Part shown: positions 35,737 through 45,040 of the stretch, piece after piece | Numbering within the stretch: position 1 is the first letter of the stretch | Layout of the letters: each line of letters starts with the position of its first letter | Origin: Devosia riboflavina | GTDB lineage: Bacteria; Pseudomonadota; Alphaproteobacteria; Rhizobiales; Devosiaceae | DNA: 64,000 nucleotides | Assembly: GCF_000743575.1 (NCBI RefSeq) | Contig: NZ_JQGC01000002.1 | Span: 124,001 to 188,000, forward strand | Direction: 5' to 3' | Program-made: the position numbers and the translations under genes | The notes under the pieces: generated by a model | The model's input: the letters and a program-made list of their open reading frames with translations, nothing else | Database searches by the model: none | What the model was told of the DNA's origin: nothing

Positions 35737-36456
35737 CTAGATCGGGTCGCCAACGCGGGTCGACAGGCCCTTGCCTTCCAGGATGCCGGAAAGGCCAGCG
35801 GGCTCGTCGAGCGCATATACAATAATGGGCATGTGGCTGTCGCGGGCAAGCGCGAATGCAGCCGTATCCATCACCTTCAAATTACGGGTAATGACTTCAT
35901 CGTAGCCAATCTGGGAGTAGCGGACGGCTTCGGGGTTCTTCTTCGGGTCGTCGGAATAGACGCCGTCGACCTTGGTGCCCTTGAGCACGACATCGCATTC
36001 AAGCTCGATGGCGCGCAGCGTGGCAGCCGTATCGGTGGTGAAGAACGGGTTGCCGGTACCGCCGCCGAGGACGACGACAAAGCCCTCTTCAAGCGCCTGC
36101 TTGGCGTCGCGCGCCGTGAACGTGTCGGCGACAGACGGCATGGTCGCGGCGCTGAAAGGCTTCGACTTAACGCCCTGGCGGGTAATCGCGTTGGAAAGGG
36201 CAAGGGCGTTGATCATGGTGCCCAACATGCCCATCAGGTCGGCCGTGACACGATCGGTGCCATCGGCGGCGCCGGCCATGCCGCGGAAGATATTACCGCC
36301 ACCAACGACGATGGCGACCTGGATACCGGAGCGCGCCGTGTCCGCGATCTGCTTGGCGACAGCCTGGAGAAAGGGCGGCTCGATGCCGAAGGAATTATCT
36401 CCCGCCAGCGCCTCGCCCGAAACCTTGAGCAGAATGCGCTTGTAGCTCGACGCCAT
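35737..36456 (-). CDS. pyrH: UMP kinase
   Basis: 239 residues of the amino-acid kinase fold. [15 protein letters not shown] at the N-terminus, [28 protein letters not shown] and the C-terminal [16 protein letters not shown] are the hexameric bacterial UMP kinase pattern. It phosphorylates UMP to UDP with ATP and is regulated by GTP and UTP in many species. The 178-bp gap to tsf contains a 10-bp hairpin, so pyrH may have partly separate expression. Confidence 0.97.
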   Translation of the reverse strand: MASSYKRILLKVSGEALAGDNSFGIEPPFLQAVAKQIADTARSGIQVAIVVGGGNIFRGMAGAADGTDRVTADLMGMLGTMINALALSNAITRQGVKSKPFSAATMPSVADTFTARDAKQALEEGFVVVLGGGTGNPFFTTDTAATLRAIELECDVVLKGTKVDGVYSDDPKKNPEAVRYSQIGYDEVITRNLKVMDTAAFALARDSHMPIIVYALDEPAGLSGILEGKGLSTRVGDPI

Positions 36457-36602
36457 CGGAAGACCTCATGTGAGACTGCGGGCTCGCGACTCTGCAAGAC
36501 CTTCGGGACACTAGGGCAAAACTGCCGCAAGCTGAAGGCTAAGCCACGCAGGAAGTAAATGTAAAATTTTTGGAAGCTCGATCCAGCCGCACTGGAGAGC
36601 GA

Positions 36603-36627
36603 TGGACGGGCCGTTAAGGCCCGTCCA
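36603..36627 (-). terminator. Hairpin after tsf
   Basis: TGGACGGGCC and GGCCCGTCCA form a perfect 10-bp stem with loop GTTAA, eight bases after the tsf stop on the minus strand. There is no T-run afterwards, so it may attenuate or protect the tsf message rather than stop transcription fully. Confidence 0.55.
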
Positions 36628-36634
36628 AAAGTCA

Positions 36635-37564
36635 TCAGGCCTTGACGCCTGCGGTCGCGGCGACTTCGGCTGCGAAGTCGGTTTCGACCTTTTCAATGCC
36701 TTCGCCGAGCGCATATCGCACGAACTTGGTCAGCTTGATCGGGGCGCCAACGTCCTTTTCGGACTTCTTGATGGCGTCGGCGACCTTGGTTTCGCCGTCG
36801 ATCACGAAGGTCTGCGCGAGGAGAGTGACTTCCTCATAGTACTTGCGCAGACGGCCTTCGACCATCTTCTCGGCGATGTCGGCGGGCTTGCCCGATTCCT
36901 TCACCTGCTCGAGGATGATGGCGCGCTCGCGGGCCACGACGTCCTGATCCAGCTCGCTGGAGTCGATCGCCAGCGGGTTGGTGGCGGCGATGTGCATGGC
37001 AAGCTGCTTGCCGAGAGCCGACAGGGCGGCCTTGTCGCCGGTGGATTCGAGCGCGACCAGAATGCCGATCTTGCCCAGGCCCGCCTTGACGGCGTTGTGC
37101 ACGTAGCTTTCCACCACGCCATCGGAGACCGAGACGGTCAGCGTGCGGCGCAGATTCATGTTTTCGCCGATCTTGGCGATGGCTTCGGTCAGTTCGGCCT
37201 GAACCGAGTGACCAGCGCCGGGGAACGGCATTTCGCCGAGCTTGGCAACATCGCCATCAGCGTCGAGAGCAAGCTTTGCGATCGAGCCAACGATGTTCTG
37301 GAACTGCTCGTTGCGGGCAACGAAGTCGGTTTCCGAATTGACTTCAACCACGGCAGCCTTGGTGCCGGAGGTTGCAACGCCAACCAGACCTTCAGCAGCG
37401 ACGCGATCGGCCTTCTTGGCGGCCTTGGCGAGGCCACGGGTGCGCAGCCAATCGACGGCAGCTTCCATGTCGCCATTGGTTTCGGCCAGGGCCTTCTTGC
37501 AGTCCATCATCCCGACGCCGGTCGAGTCGCGGAGCTGCTTAACCAGTGCAGCAGTGATTTCCAT
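36635..37564 (-). CDS. tsf: Elongation factor Ts
   Basis: 309 residues. The N-terminal module reads [24 protein letters not shown], the core holds the signature [13 protein letters not shown] near residue 75, and the C-terminal module runs to TDFAAEVAA. It exchanges GDP for GTP on EF-Tu. It lies 70 nt downstream of rpsB, with which it normally shares a promoter. Confidence 0.97.
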   Translation of the reverse strand: MEITAALVKQLRDSTGVGMMDCKKALAETNGDMEAAVDWLRTRGLAKAAKKADRVAAEGLVGVATSGTKAAVVEVNSETDFVARNEQFQNIVGSIAKLALDADGDVAKLGEMPFPGAGHSVQAELTEAIAKIGENMNLRRTLTVSVSDGVVESYVHNAVKAGLGKIGILVALESTGDKAALSALGKQLAMHIAATNPLAIDSSELDQDVVARERAIILEQVKESGKPADIAEKMVEGRLRKYYEEVTLLAQTFVIDGETKVADAIKKSEKDVGAPIKLTKFVRYALGEGIEKVETDFAAEVAATAGVKA

Positions 37565-37634
37565 GGGTTCACCTTTCGGCGGCCCCGGTCTGGGGCCGCA
37601 TAGTTTCGTTCAAACGATTCCGGACATACCGGAC

Positions 37635-38405
37635 TTAGTTGACAGTGGCGCCTTCGCCCGGAAGATCTTCGCTAGGGGCTTCCGAAGAAGCGCCGAGATC
37701 CTGGCCGAGAGCGCTCGAAGAGCGGCCGATACCGTCGAGGGCAGCGCGCGAGACCAGCGAGACATAGAGCTCGAGAGCGCGGCTGGCGTCGTCATTGCCC
37801 GGGATGGCGTAGTCGACCATGTCGGGATCGCAATTGGTGTCGACGATGGCGACGACCGGGATACCCAGGCGACGGGCTTCCTTGATCGCGTTGGCTTCCT
37901 TGTTGGTGTCGATCACGAAGAGGAGCGAGGGAACGTTGCCCATGTCCTTGATGCCGCCGAGGTCGCGCTCAAGACGCTCCTGCTCGCGGGACATCATCAG
38001 GCGCTCTTTCTTGGTGCGCAGGTTCAGGTCTTCTTCGCTCATCGATTCCAGTTCGCGCAGACGCGAGATGGAGTTCGAGATCGTCTGCCAGTTGGTCAGC
38101 GTGCCGCCGAGCCAGCGGGAGTTGACGTAGTACTGAGCGGACTGCTTGGCAGCTTCAGCAACGAGCGGGGCAGCCTGGCGCTTGGTGCCGACGAAGAGCA
38201 CGCGGCCGCCATCGGCAACGGTGTCGGACACAAGCTGCAGGGCGCGGCTCAGGGCCGGCACGGTCTGCGACAGGTCGAGAATGTGGATGTCGTTGCGAAC
38301 GCCGAAAATGAAGCGTTCCATCTTCGGGTTCCAGCGGTGCTTCTGGTGGCCGAAGTGCACGCCTGCTTCGAGGAGCTGGCGCATGGAGAATTCTGGCAGA
38401 GCCAT
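37635..38405 (-). CDS. rpsB: 30S ribosomal protein S2
   Basis: 256 residues from the ATG at 38405 with AAGGAA seven bases ahead; the frame is open 37 codons upstream, but [20 protein letters not shown] is the true S2 N-terminus. [33 protein letters not shown] and [17 protein letters not shown] follow. The C-terminal tail (about 235-256) is acidic and variable. A candidate promoter lies 130 nt upstream, leaving a sizeable leader of the kind often used for S2 autoregulation. Confidence 0.97.
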   Translation of the reverse strand: MALPEFSMRQLLEAGVHFGHQKHRWNPKMERFIFGVRNDIHILDLSQTVPALSRALQLVSDTVADGGRVLFVGTKRQAAPLVAEAAKQSAQYYVNSRWLGGTLTNWQTISNSISRLRELESMSEEDLNLRTKKERLMMSREQERLERDLGGIKDMGNVPSLLFVIDTNKEANAIKEARRLGIPVVAIVDTNCDPDMVDYAIPGNDDASRALELYVSLVSRAALDGIGRSSSALGQDLGASSEAPSEDLPGEGATVN

Positions 38406-38534
38406 TTGGTATTCCTTTACCGGTTGATGCCTCCACGAAGCCTTGCGACGGTTGCCCGCCACCGGATGGCATTCCATCGGGAATGCCTGCTTCGTGTGTG
38501 AGATCGCGCCGGCCAAACCGCCGGACGCGTGGGC

Positions 38535-38563
38535 GATATAAGCGAAGTCTTGCGCCAGCGCAA
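38535..38563 (-). promoter_or_regulatory. Candidate rpsB-tsf promoter
   Basis: On the minus strand TTGCGC (38558-38563) and TATATC (38535-38540) are separated by 17 bases. The leader to the rpsB start is about 120 nt and contains a small GATGG-AATG-CCATC hairpin. The rest of the 319-bp dnaE-rpsB spacer shows no gene. Confidence 0.45.
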
Positions 38564-38671
38564 CCCGCCAAAGTCACTCACGGGATCGTTAGAGAACCGA
38601 TCCGTGGATTACTCGTTGGGTCTTCATGGACCCGCGCCCAGACGTGGGGCTACAGGGTGAGAGCCCCTGAG

Positions 38672-38707
38672 CGGAGGAGGAAGAGCTTTGCGCTCACCTC
38701 CTCTGCG
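38672..38707 (-). terminator. Hairpin downstream of dnaE
   Basis: On the minus strand GCAGAGGAGG pairs with CCTCCTCCGC (one mismatch), 18 nt after the dnaE stop; the loop contains a nested GAGC/GCTC pairing. No T-run follows, so termination strength is uncertain. Confidence 0.35.
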
Positions 38708-38724
38708 TTTATCCGGCCCCTGCC

Positions 38725-41700
38725 CTAATTGAAACGCACATCGGTAATGCCGTCGAGCGCCTTGATGCCGCCGGCGACTTCGGCACTGACGGAATATTTG
38801 CCCGGCAGTTCGATTTCGTATTCTCGGGCGCCGGCGTCGCGGATCACCACGAAACTCACCGTGCCATTCCCACCACGCTTCAATTGCGCACTGACAGGGC
38901 CCAGAGCCTTTTCGCTCGCGGTAAAGATGGTAAGGCGGCGGTCTATGCTTTCCGCCAACCCTTCGATGGGTTTGGCGCCGTTGAGCATGAGGCTGATGCC
39001 TTCCGCGCGCTCTTGGGCGCCGACTTCGAGGATCACCGAATTGCCCGGCTGCAGAATGGCGCCGAACTGGGTGATCTGTTCGGAAAAGGCGATGACTTCA
39101 AAAGTGCCGCTCTGATCCGAGAGGCTCAGGATCATCATCGGCGTGCCTTTACGCGTTCGCCTGTCGTTACGCGATGAAATGGTGCCGGCCATGCGACCGG
39201 CCGAAGCGCCATCTTTCACGGCACGCTCGAAATCGCTCCAGCGCTGGACGCGGAGGCGCTCGAAGAGGTCGGAATAGGCATCGAGGGGGTGGGCGGAGAG
39301 ATGGAAGCCAATGGCCGAAAGTTCGCGGTCGGCGCGCTCGGTCGAATTCCAGACGGGCACACCCGATGGCAGGCGGAACGGCTCGGGTTCGCTCGAAGCG
39401 AACATATTCCACTGGCCTTCGTTGCGCTCAGTGGTCAGGGCCTGGGCAGTGCCGACGACCTGGTCCATGGCGGCGAAGGCAATCTCGCGACGTTCGACCA
39501 GCGCGTCGAAGGCGCCGGCATTGACCAGGGTTTCAAGCGTGCGCTTGTTGATCGCCTTGGGATCGACACGCCTAGCGAAGTCACCGAGGTCCTTGAACGG
39601 CTTGTCGCCGCGGACTTCCACAATATGCTCTGCAACAGCCCGGCCGACGCCCTTGACGGCGGAGAGTCCGTAATGGATGCGGTCGTTCTTCACCGAGAAG
39701 ACCACTTCGGAAGCATTGACGCAGGGCGGGACGACTTCGATCTTCTTCTTACCGGCCTCGCGGCGGAAGTCGGAGAGCTTGTCGGTCTGCGCCATATCGA
39801 GCGTCATCGAGGCCGCATAGAATTCGTGCGGGAAGTGCTGCTTGAGATAGGCGGTCTGGTAGGACACCCAGGCATAGGCGGCCGCGTGGCTCTTGTTGAA
39901 GCCGTAGTTCGCGAACTTTGCCAGAAGATCGAAAATCTGGTCGGCCAGCGCTTCGCTGACGCCTTGCGGGCCGGACCCCTCGCGGAAACGGATCCGCTGA
40001 TTATCCATCTCCGCCTTGATCTTCTTGCCCATGGCGCGGCGCAGCATGTCGGCCTCGCCGAGCGAATAGCCCGACAGGAGCTGGGCGATCTGCATCACCT
40101 GCTCCTGATAGACGATGATGCCATAGGTCTCGTCGAGCACTTCGCTGAGCTTGGGGTGGGGATATTCCACCTCTTCGCGGCCATGCTTACGGTCAATGAA
40201 GCTCGGGATATTGTCCATCGGACCGGGCCGATAGAGCGCGTTCATAGCGATGAGGTCTTCGATACGGTCGGGCTTGAGGTCCATCAGGGCCCGGCGCATG
40301 CCGCCACTTTCGAACTGGAAGATGCCGTAGGTATCGCCACGGGCATAGAGATTGTATGTGGCCGCATCGTCGATGGGGATGGCGTCGATATCGAGCGCGA
40401 TGCCACGCTGGCGCACCATCTCCACGGCGTATTGAATGGTGGTCAGGGTTTTGAGGCCGAGGAAGTCGAATTTGACGAGACCGGCGGGCTCGACCCATTT
40501 GAGATTATACTGCGTGACCGGCATTTCGGAGCGCGGATCGCGGTAGAGCGGCAGCAGCTCTTGCAACGGGCGGTCACCGATCACGATGCCGGCGGCGTGG
40601 GTGGAGGCGTGGCGGAAGAGGCCTTCGAGCGATTTGGCGATTTCGACAAGCTGGCCGACGGTTTCGTCTTCCTCGGCCATCTGCTTGAACTGCGGCACCT
40701 CGTTCATGGTGCGCTCGATGGTCCAGGGGTCGGCCGGATTGGCCGGCACCAGCTTACAGATACGGTCGACCTGACCGTAGGGCATCTGCAAGACGCGGCC
40801 GACGTCGCGCAGCACGGCGCGGGCCTGGAGCGAACCGAAGGTGATGATCTGGGCGACCTGTTCGGCGCCGTACTTCTTCTGCACGTATTCGATGACTTCT
40901 TCGCGCCGGTCCTGGCAGAAGTCGATATCGAAGTCGGGCATCGAGACGCGCTCGGGATTGAGGAAGCGTTCGAACAGGAGATTATAGCGCAGCGGATCGA
41001 GGTCGGTGATGGTGGTGGCATAAGCCACGAGCGAGCCGGCACCGGAGCCACGCCCCGGCCCCACCGGAATGCCCTGCGCCTTGGCCCATTGGATAAAGTC
41101 GGCCACGATGAGGAAGTAGCCGGGGAATTTCATCTTCTCGATGACGTTCAGCTCGAAATCGAGCCGCTCGCGATATTCCTGTTCGGTCTTGCCGGGGCCA
41201 GGGCCGTGGGCGGCGAGGCGCGCGTCCAGACCCGTAACCGAAATTTCGCGCAAGGCGGCAGCTTCGGCGGCCACGACAGCCTCTTCGGTGTCGTGCGAGC
41301 CGGCGGCGAATTTGGGCAGGATGGGGCCGCGGGTGCGCGGGCGATAGGCGACGCGGCGAGCGATCTCGATGGTGGAATCGAGCGCTTCGGGGAGATCGGC
41401 AAACAGCTCGATCATCTCCGCGCGGGTCTTGAAATAGTATTGGTCGTTGAGCTTTCGGCGTTCGGTCTGAGCCAGAACCGTGCCGCCAGCAATCGCAAGC
41501 AGCGCGTCGTGCGCTTCGTATTCCTTGGCGGACTTGAAGAAGGGCTCGTTGGTGGCGACCAGCGGGATGCCCTTGCGGTAGGCATAGTCGATCAGGCGCG
41601 GTTCGACGTTGATTTCCTGCGGACGTCCATGGCGCTGCAATTCGATATAGAGGCGATCGCCGAAGAGGTCGGCGAGGCGGTCGAGGCGGCGGATGGCGTT

Positions 41701-42180
41701 GGCGTCCTGCCCATGGGCGAAGGGCATGTCGATGGCGCCTTCCGGGCCACCGGAGAGACAAATCATGCCAGAGAGGGATTCGGGCGTCAGCCAATCGAGC
41801 TTGGCGCGCGCCAGACCGTTTTCGCCCTGCATATAGGCGCGCGAAACGAGCCGCGACATGTTGGCAAAGCCCTCTTCGGACTGGGCCATCATGACGACGC
41901 TGGACTTGCCGTTCCAGGCCACATGCCCACGTTCGCTGACACGCTCCTCGGCAGCGGCGAAGTCAATGGCGAGTTCGACGCCGATCAGCGGCTGTATGCC
42001 CTTCTTCGTCGCCTTTTCGGAAAATTCGAGGGCGCCGAAGAGATTGGCCGTGTCGGCCAGACCAAGCGCCGGCTGAGCGTCGGCGGCGGCGAGTTTGAGA
42101 ATCGACTCGAGCTGAACAGCTCCTTCAAGGAGCGAGAAAGCCGAGTGAACGTGCAGGTGGATGAAGCCGGGGCCGCGCAT
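38725..42180 (-). CDS. dnaE: DNA polymerase III subunit alpha
   Basis: 1151 residues from the ATG at 42180 with GGAG six bases ahead; a TTG five codons earlier is less likely. The PHP domain opens FIHLHVHSAFSLLEG (H8, H10, H12). The C-family catalytic core has GPGRGSGAGSLVAY and MPDFDIDFCQDRR with the metal-binding aspartates near residue 400. The C-terminal part holds a helix-hairpin-helix, an OB fold and a tau-binding region. The length and PHP layout match the replicative DnaE1, not the error-prone DnaE2/ImuC. It has its own promoter candidate and a 32-codon gene 72 nt upstream. Confidence 0.96.
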   Translation of the reverse strand: MRGPGFIHLHVHSAFSLLEGAVQLESILKLAAADAQPALGLADTANLFGALEFSEKATKKGIQPLIGVELAIDFAAAEERVSERGHVAWNGKSSVVMMAQSEEGFANMSRLVSRAYMQGENGLARAKLDWLTPESLSGMICLSGGPEGAIDMPFAHGQDANAIRRLDRLADLFGDRLYIELQRHGRPQEINVEPRLIDYAYRKGIPLVATNEPFFKSAKEYEAHDALLAIAGGTVLAQTERRKLNDQYYFKTRAEMIELFADLPEALDSTIEIARRVAYRPRTRGPILPKFAAGSHDTEEAVVAAEAAALREISVTGLDARLAAHGPGPGKTEQEYRERLDFELNVIEKMKFPGYFLIVADFIQWAKAQGIPVGPGRGSGAGSLVAYATTITDLDPLRYNLLFERFLNPERVSMPDFDIDFCQDRREEVIEYVQKKYGAEQVAQIITFGSLQARAVLRDVGRVLQMPYGQVDRICKLVPANPADPWTIERTMNEVPQFKQMAEEDETVGQLVEIAKSLEGLFRHASTHAAGIVIGDRPLQELLPLYRDPRSEMPVTQYNLKWVEPAGLVKFDFLGLKTLTTIQYAVEMVRQRGIALDIDAIPIDDAATYNLYARGDTYGIFQFESGGMRRALMDLKPDRIEDLIAMNALYRPGPMDNIPSFIDRKHGREEVEYPHPKLSEVLDETYGIIVYQEQVMQIAQLLSGYSLGEADMLRRAMGKKIKAEMDNQRIRFREGSGPQGVSEALADQIFDLLAKFANYGFNKSHAAAYAWVSYQTAYLKQHFPHEFYAASMTLDMAQTDKLSDFRREAGKKKIEVVPPCVNASEVVFSVKNDRIHYGLSAVKGVGRAVAEHIVEVRGDKPFKDLGDFARRVDPKAINKRTLETLVNAGAFDALVERREIAFAAMDQVVGTAQALTTERNEGQWNMFASSEPEPFRLPSGVPVWNSTERADRELSAIGFHLSAHPLDAYSDLFERLRVQRWSDFERAVKDGASAGRMAGTISSRNDRRTRKGTPMMILSLSDQSGTFEVIAFSEQITQFGAILQPGNSVILEVGAQERAEGISLMLNGAKPIEGLAESIDRRLTIFTASEKALGPVSAQLKRGGNGTVSFVVIRDAGAREYEIELPGKYSVSAEVAGGIKALDGITDVRFN

Positions 42181-42198
42181 ATTAGTCTCCTGCAAGGA

Positions 42199-42226
42199 GT
42201 CTTAGCCTGTCGGGGCCAGAGGTCAA
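42199..42226 (-). promoter_or_regulatory. Candidate dnaE promoter
   Basis: On the minus strand TTGACC (42221-42226) is followed after 16 bases by TAAGAC (42199-42204), about 20 nt ahead of the dnaE ATG. The -35 is strong and the -10 weak. Confidence 0.4.
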
Positions 42227-42252
42227 ATCACCCCGCCCCCAATCCACAGCGA

Positions 42253-42351
42253 TCAGGCCAAATTCGTCAGCAGATCCATCCAGGTCAGCGAACCGATGGT
42301 GAAGGCACCGAGGGTCACGAAGGCGGCGAAGTCCTTGAGGAAATCAATCAT
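42253..42351 (-). CDS. 32-residue hydrophobic microprotein
   Basis: Read on the minus strand, an ATG at 42351 with GGGAG seven bases ahead opens a 32-codon frame ending in TGA. It starts MIDFLKDFAAFVTLG and ends MDLLTNLA. Residues 8-29 are a single hydrophobic segment broken only by small polar residues, with charged residues confined to the first seven positions plus one late aspartate. It therefore looks like a one-helix inner-membrane peptide. Its promoter carries a near-LexA box. Its position directly before dnaE and its size recall SOS-induced membrane peptides such as Caulobacter SidA (29 residues), but no sequence homology is claimed. Expression is unproven. Confidence 0.55.
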   Translation of the reverse strand: MIDFLKDFAAFVTLGAFTIGSLTWMDLLTNLA

Positions 42352-42378
42352 CTCTAGCTCCCGTGTTGCTATAATGTT

Positions 42379-42407
42379 CTTATATGTTTTCTCTTTGTTC
42401 CGGTCTA
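42379..42407 (-). promoter_or_regulatory. Promoter with near-LexA box ahead of the microprotein gene
   Basis: On the minus strand TAGACC (42402-42407) and TATAAG (42379-42384) are spaced by 17 bases. In the spacer, GAAC-N7-AAAC (42386-42400) differs by one base from the GAAC-N7-GAAC box of the lexA promoter in this window and occupies the same place relative to -35 and -10. A further GTTC half-site lies at 42376-42379. Confidence 0.5.
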
Positions 42408-42439
42408 GTGGGCTGATCGGGGAAAGCGGGGACAGGGTT

Positions 42440-42831
42440 AACGCGTTAGGGATTCGTTAGAAGAGGGGGGGCGCGACGTGAGACGCACACGCGGGATTCG
42501 GGACGTGCGGAAGCGCCGGACAGCGTGGGGCTTCCGGGGATGACGGTGGACGGACCCCGGAGCGGCATTCGCCTCGAAGTGTTTTGATAGATGAAGCGGA
42601 TACCGCTCCGGAGTGCCCTTTTTTCGGGCGGGAACTATCGGCGACCTTTGATCGCTCGTCGCAGGCGGCCAGCCCCGAACGTACGCTGGAGACGATCCAG
42701 CGCCGGGCCCCCTCGCTACTGTCGTCTGCAGACCGTCCGTGCGAGGTTGGATGGGAGGGAGAATAGCGCGGGTTTTGGGGGCGGGGATAAGAGGGATAGA
42801 TTCCCATGGCCACTTCCTGATCTCACCCCTC
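42440..42831. other. Gene-free region with imperfect palindromes
   Basis: No credible protein is seen; the open frames here have non-coding composition. CCGGAGCGG (42557-42565) is mirrored by CCGCTCCGG (42603-42611), followed by AGTGCCCTTTTTTCGGGC on the plus strand, which could act as a terminator or as a small GCCC-T6-GGGC hairpin. The segment CTTCCGGGGATGAC at 42531-42544 resembles REP-type arms. Known RNAs (tmRNA, RNase P, SRP RNA) were considered and not recognised. Confidence 0.5.
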
Positions 42832-42914
42832 GTCACCATTGGGCTTTTCCCGGTGGTCCCATGCGGAGGTGAGATGGATTGCCGGGACAAGCCCGGCAAT
42901 GACGATGGAATGGG
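42832..42914. repeat. Dispersed palindromic (REP-like) repeat, copy 2
   Basis: This ~83-bp block aligns with the reverse complement of 461-546 nearly end to end, including the core CCGGGACAAGCCCGG and the flank GACGATGGA. ATTGCCGGG (42878-42886) and CCCGGCAAT (42892-42900) form its strongest hairpin. It lies 70 bp beyond the lolD stop. Confidence 0.75.
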
Positions 42915-42984
42915 GGTGGTCGCGCTTAGAAAGGCCCCCCTCACCCGCCGCTTCGCGGCGACCTCTCCCCCCAGGGAAGAGGTG

Positions 42985-43671
42985 TCAGAGGCTGTGCGGA
43001 ACGACCTTGCCGTCCTTGATGGTGACGATGCGGTCGGCGCGCTTGGCGAGGTCGTGATTGTGGGTCGCGATGAGCGCAGCGGCGCCTTCGGTACGGATCA
43101 GGCCTTGGAGGGCTGCGAACACGAGATCGCTGGTGCCGGGATCGAGATTGCCGGTGGGCTCGTCGGCCAGGATTACGCGCGGATGGTTGGCGGCGGCGCG
43201 GGCGATGGCGACGCGCTGCTGTTCGCCGCCTGAAAGTTCGGCCGGACGGTGGGTGGCGCGAGGGGCGACGCCGAGTATGTCGAGGAGTTCCATGGCGCGC
43301 ACATTGGCCTCGGCGGGCGATTTGCCCGCGATCAGTTGCGGCATGGTTACGTTTTCGAGCGCGGTGAATTCGGGCAGCAGATGGTGGAACTGATAGACGT
43401 AGCCCACCGTGTTGCGGCGCAATTGGGTGCGGCCGCGATCGCTCAATTTGCTGGTCTTGTTGCCGACGATTTCGACCTCGCCTTCCTGCGGGCTTTCGAG
43501 GAGGCCGCAGAGATGCAGCAGAGTCGACTTGCCGGCGCCCGAGGGGGCAACGAGGGCGACGAGCTCGCCGCTTTCGACAACGAGATCGGCCTGGTCGAGC
43601 ACGCGGACCTTGGTTGCGCCTTCGCCATAGTGACGATGGACGCCGGAGAGACGCAGATAGGAATTACTCAT
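42985..43671 (-). CDS. lolD: Lipoprotein-releasing ABC transporter ATPase LolD
   Basis: 228 residues. Walker A is [11 protein letters not shown] near residue 43, the signature is [14 protein letters not shown], Walker B is [12 protein letters not shown], and the H-loop is [24 protein letters not shown] is the LolD-specific Q-loop region. It powers extraction of outer-membrane lipoproteins from the inner membrane to LolA. Its start overlaps the permease stop by eight bases, so the two are translationally coupled. Confidence 0.94.
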   Translation of the reverse strand: MSNSYLRLSGVHRHYGEGATKVRVLDQADLVVESGELVALVAPSGAGKSTLLHLCGLLESPQEGEVEIVGNKTSKLSDRGRTQLRRNTVGYVYQFHHLLPEFTALENVTMPQLIAGKSPAEANVRAMELLDILGVAPRATHRPAELSGGEQQRVAIARAAANHPRVILADEPTGNLDPGTSDLVFAALQGLIRTEGAAALIATHNHDLAKRADRIVTIKDGKVVPHSL

Positions 43672-45040
43672 AGCGCAGCGCCTCGACGGGATCGTATTGG
43701 GCGGCGCGCCAGGCCGGGTAAAGCGTGGCGAGGAAGCTCAGGCCCAGGGCCATGACGACAACCACGGTCACTTCGGTGGGGTCGGTCTTGCTCGGCAGGG
43801 CCGAGAGGAAGAAAACTTCCGGCGGGAAGAGCGCGACGCCCAGGGTATTGGAGATGGCCGAGCGGATGGCTTCGGCATTGGCGGCGACGATGAGACCGAG
43901 GACTAGGCCGCTCAACGTGCCGACGACGCCGATGGTCGTGCCGGTGATAGAGAAGATGCGCATGATGGCACCGCGCGTGGCGCCCATGGTGCGCAGCACT
44001 GCGATGTCCTTGCTCTTGTCCTTCACCAGCATAACGAGGCTCGAAATGATGTTGAAGGCGGCGACGAGGACGATCATCGAGAGGATGGTGAACATCACCA
44101 CGCGCTCGACCTGGAGCGCGGAGAAGAAGGTCTCGTTACGCTGTTGCCAATCGGTGAGGATGAAGGGGCGGAGGCCGGGCTGATCGGCAATGCGCTGGCG
44201 CATCAGGGGAATCGCGTCGGGGTTATCGATGAAGATTTCCGCGGCAGACGCCTGATAGATGCGCTCATAGGCGGCGTCGATTTCTTCGTCCGATGCCATG
44301 GGGTCGAGCGGAGGCTGGCCGGGCTTGAGCTGGTCTTCGTAGAGCTTGAAATAGTCCTGGGCCGTCTTCAGCGGCATATACATGAAGAGGCTATCGAACT
44401 CGACCATGCCCAGATTGAAGATGGTGCGGACCGGATAAGACTTGATCTGCGGGGTCGAGCCGAAGGGCGTCATGGCGCCGCTATCGGGATTGATGATCTG
44501 GACCTGATCGCCGAGGCCAACGCCGAGGGTCTGGGCCAATCGGTAACCGATGGCGACCCCGTCGTTCTCGTCCCAGCTATCAAAACCGCCCTGCTCTGCC
44601 GAATTGAACAGCAGGTCGAGCTTTTCAAGATTTTCGGCATCCATGCCGCGTACGGAGACGCCAGTGGAACCGCCGCGGCCGGAGGCGAGCACCTGGCCTT
44701 CGACGTAATAGACGGCGAATTTTACGCCTTCCACCTCTTCGAGAGTGGCGACTGCGTCCTTGTAGTCCGTAAATTTGCTCTCGATGGGAAAGGCCGTGAA
44801 GTGGCCGTTGAGCCCGAGGATCTTGGTGAGCAGTTCGGCCCTGAAACCGTTCATGACGGACATGACGACGATCAGCGTCGCGACGCCGATCGCCACGCCG
44901 ACCATGGTGAGGCTGGCGATCACCGAAATGAACGCCTCCTTCCGCCTTGCGCGCAAATAGCGCCCAGCAATCATCCACTCAAACCGGGAGAACGGCCGAG
45001 TGGATCGGCCGGCCGGGGCTTGCTGCGCGCTAATAGTCAA
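43664..45040 (-). CDS. lolC: Lipoprotein-releasing ABC transporter permease (LolC/LolE family)
   Basis: 458 residues with one N-terminal membrane helix ([30 protein letters not shown]), a large periplasmic domain (about 70-290) and three C-terminal helices in the FtsX/MacB fold. [21 protein letters not shown] is the family N-terminus. Only one permease gene accompanies lolD, as in other alphaproteobacteria where a single LolC/E-like subunit (also called LolF) serves as homodimer. The start is taken as the TTG overlapping the proS stop by four bases; M23 is the only near ATG and would cut the conserved start. Confidence 0.9.
   Translation of the reverse strand: MTISAQQAPAGRSTRPFSRFEWMIAGRYLRARRKEAFISVIASLTMVGVAIGVATLIVVMSVMNGFRAELLTKILGLNGHFTAFPIESKFTDYKDAVATLEEVEGVKFAVYYVEGQVLASGRGGSTGVSVRGMDAENLEKLDLLFNSAEQGGFDSWDENDGVAIGYRLAQTLGVGLGDQVQIINPDSGAMTPFGSTPQIKSYPVRTIFNLGMVEFDSLFMYMPLKTAQDYFKLYEDQLKPGQPPLDPMASDEEIDAAYERIYQASAAEIFIDNPDAIPLMRQRIADQPGLRPFILTDWQQRNETFFSALQVERVVMFTILSMIVLVAAFNIISSLVMLVKDKSKDIAVLRTMGATRGAIMRIFSITGTTIGVVGTLSGLVLGLIVAANAEAIRSAISNTLGVALFPPEVFFLSALPSKTDPTEVTVVVVMALGLSFLATLYPAWRAAQYDPVEALRYE

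Noticed and set aside
39289..42357. About 1000-codon open frame opposite dnaE
   Set aside because: It is an antisense shadow of a clearly conserved gene; the translated sequence has no family features.
42457..42813. Minus-strand frame of 118 codons in the spacer before lolD
   Set aside because: It is rich in Ser, Pro and Arg with no family pattern and runs through palindromes; it looks like non-coding DNA.
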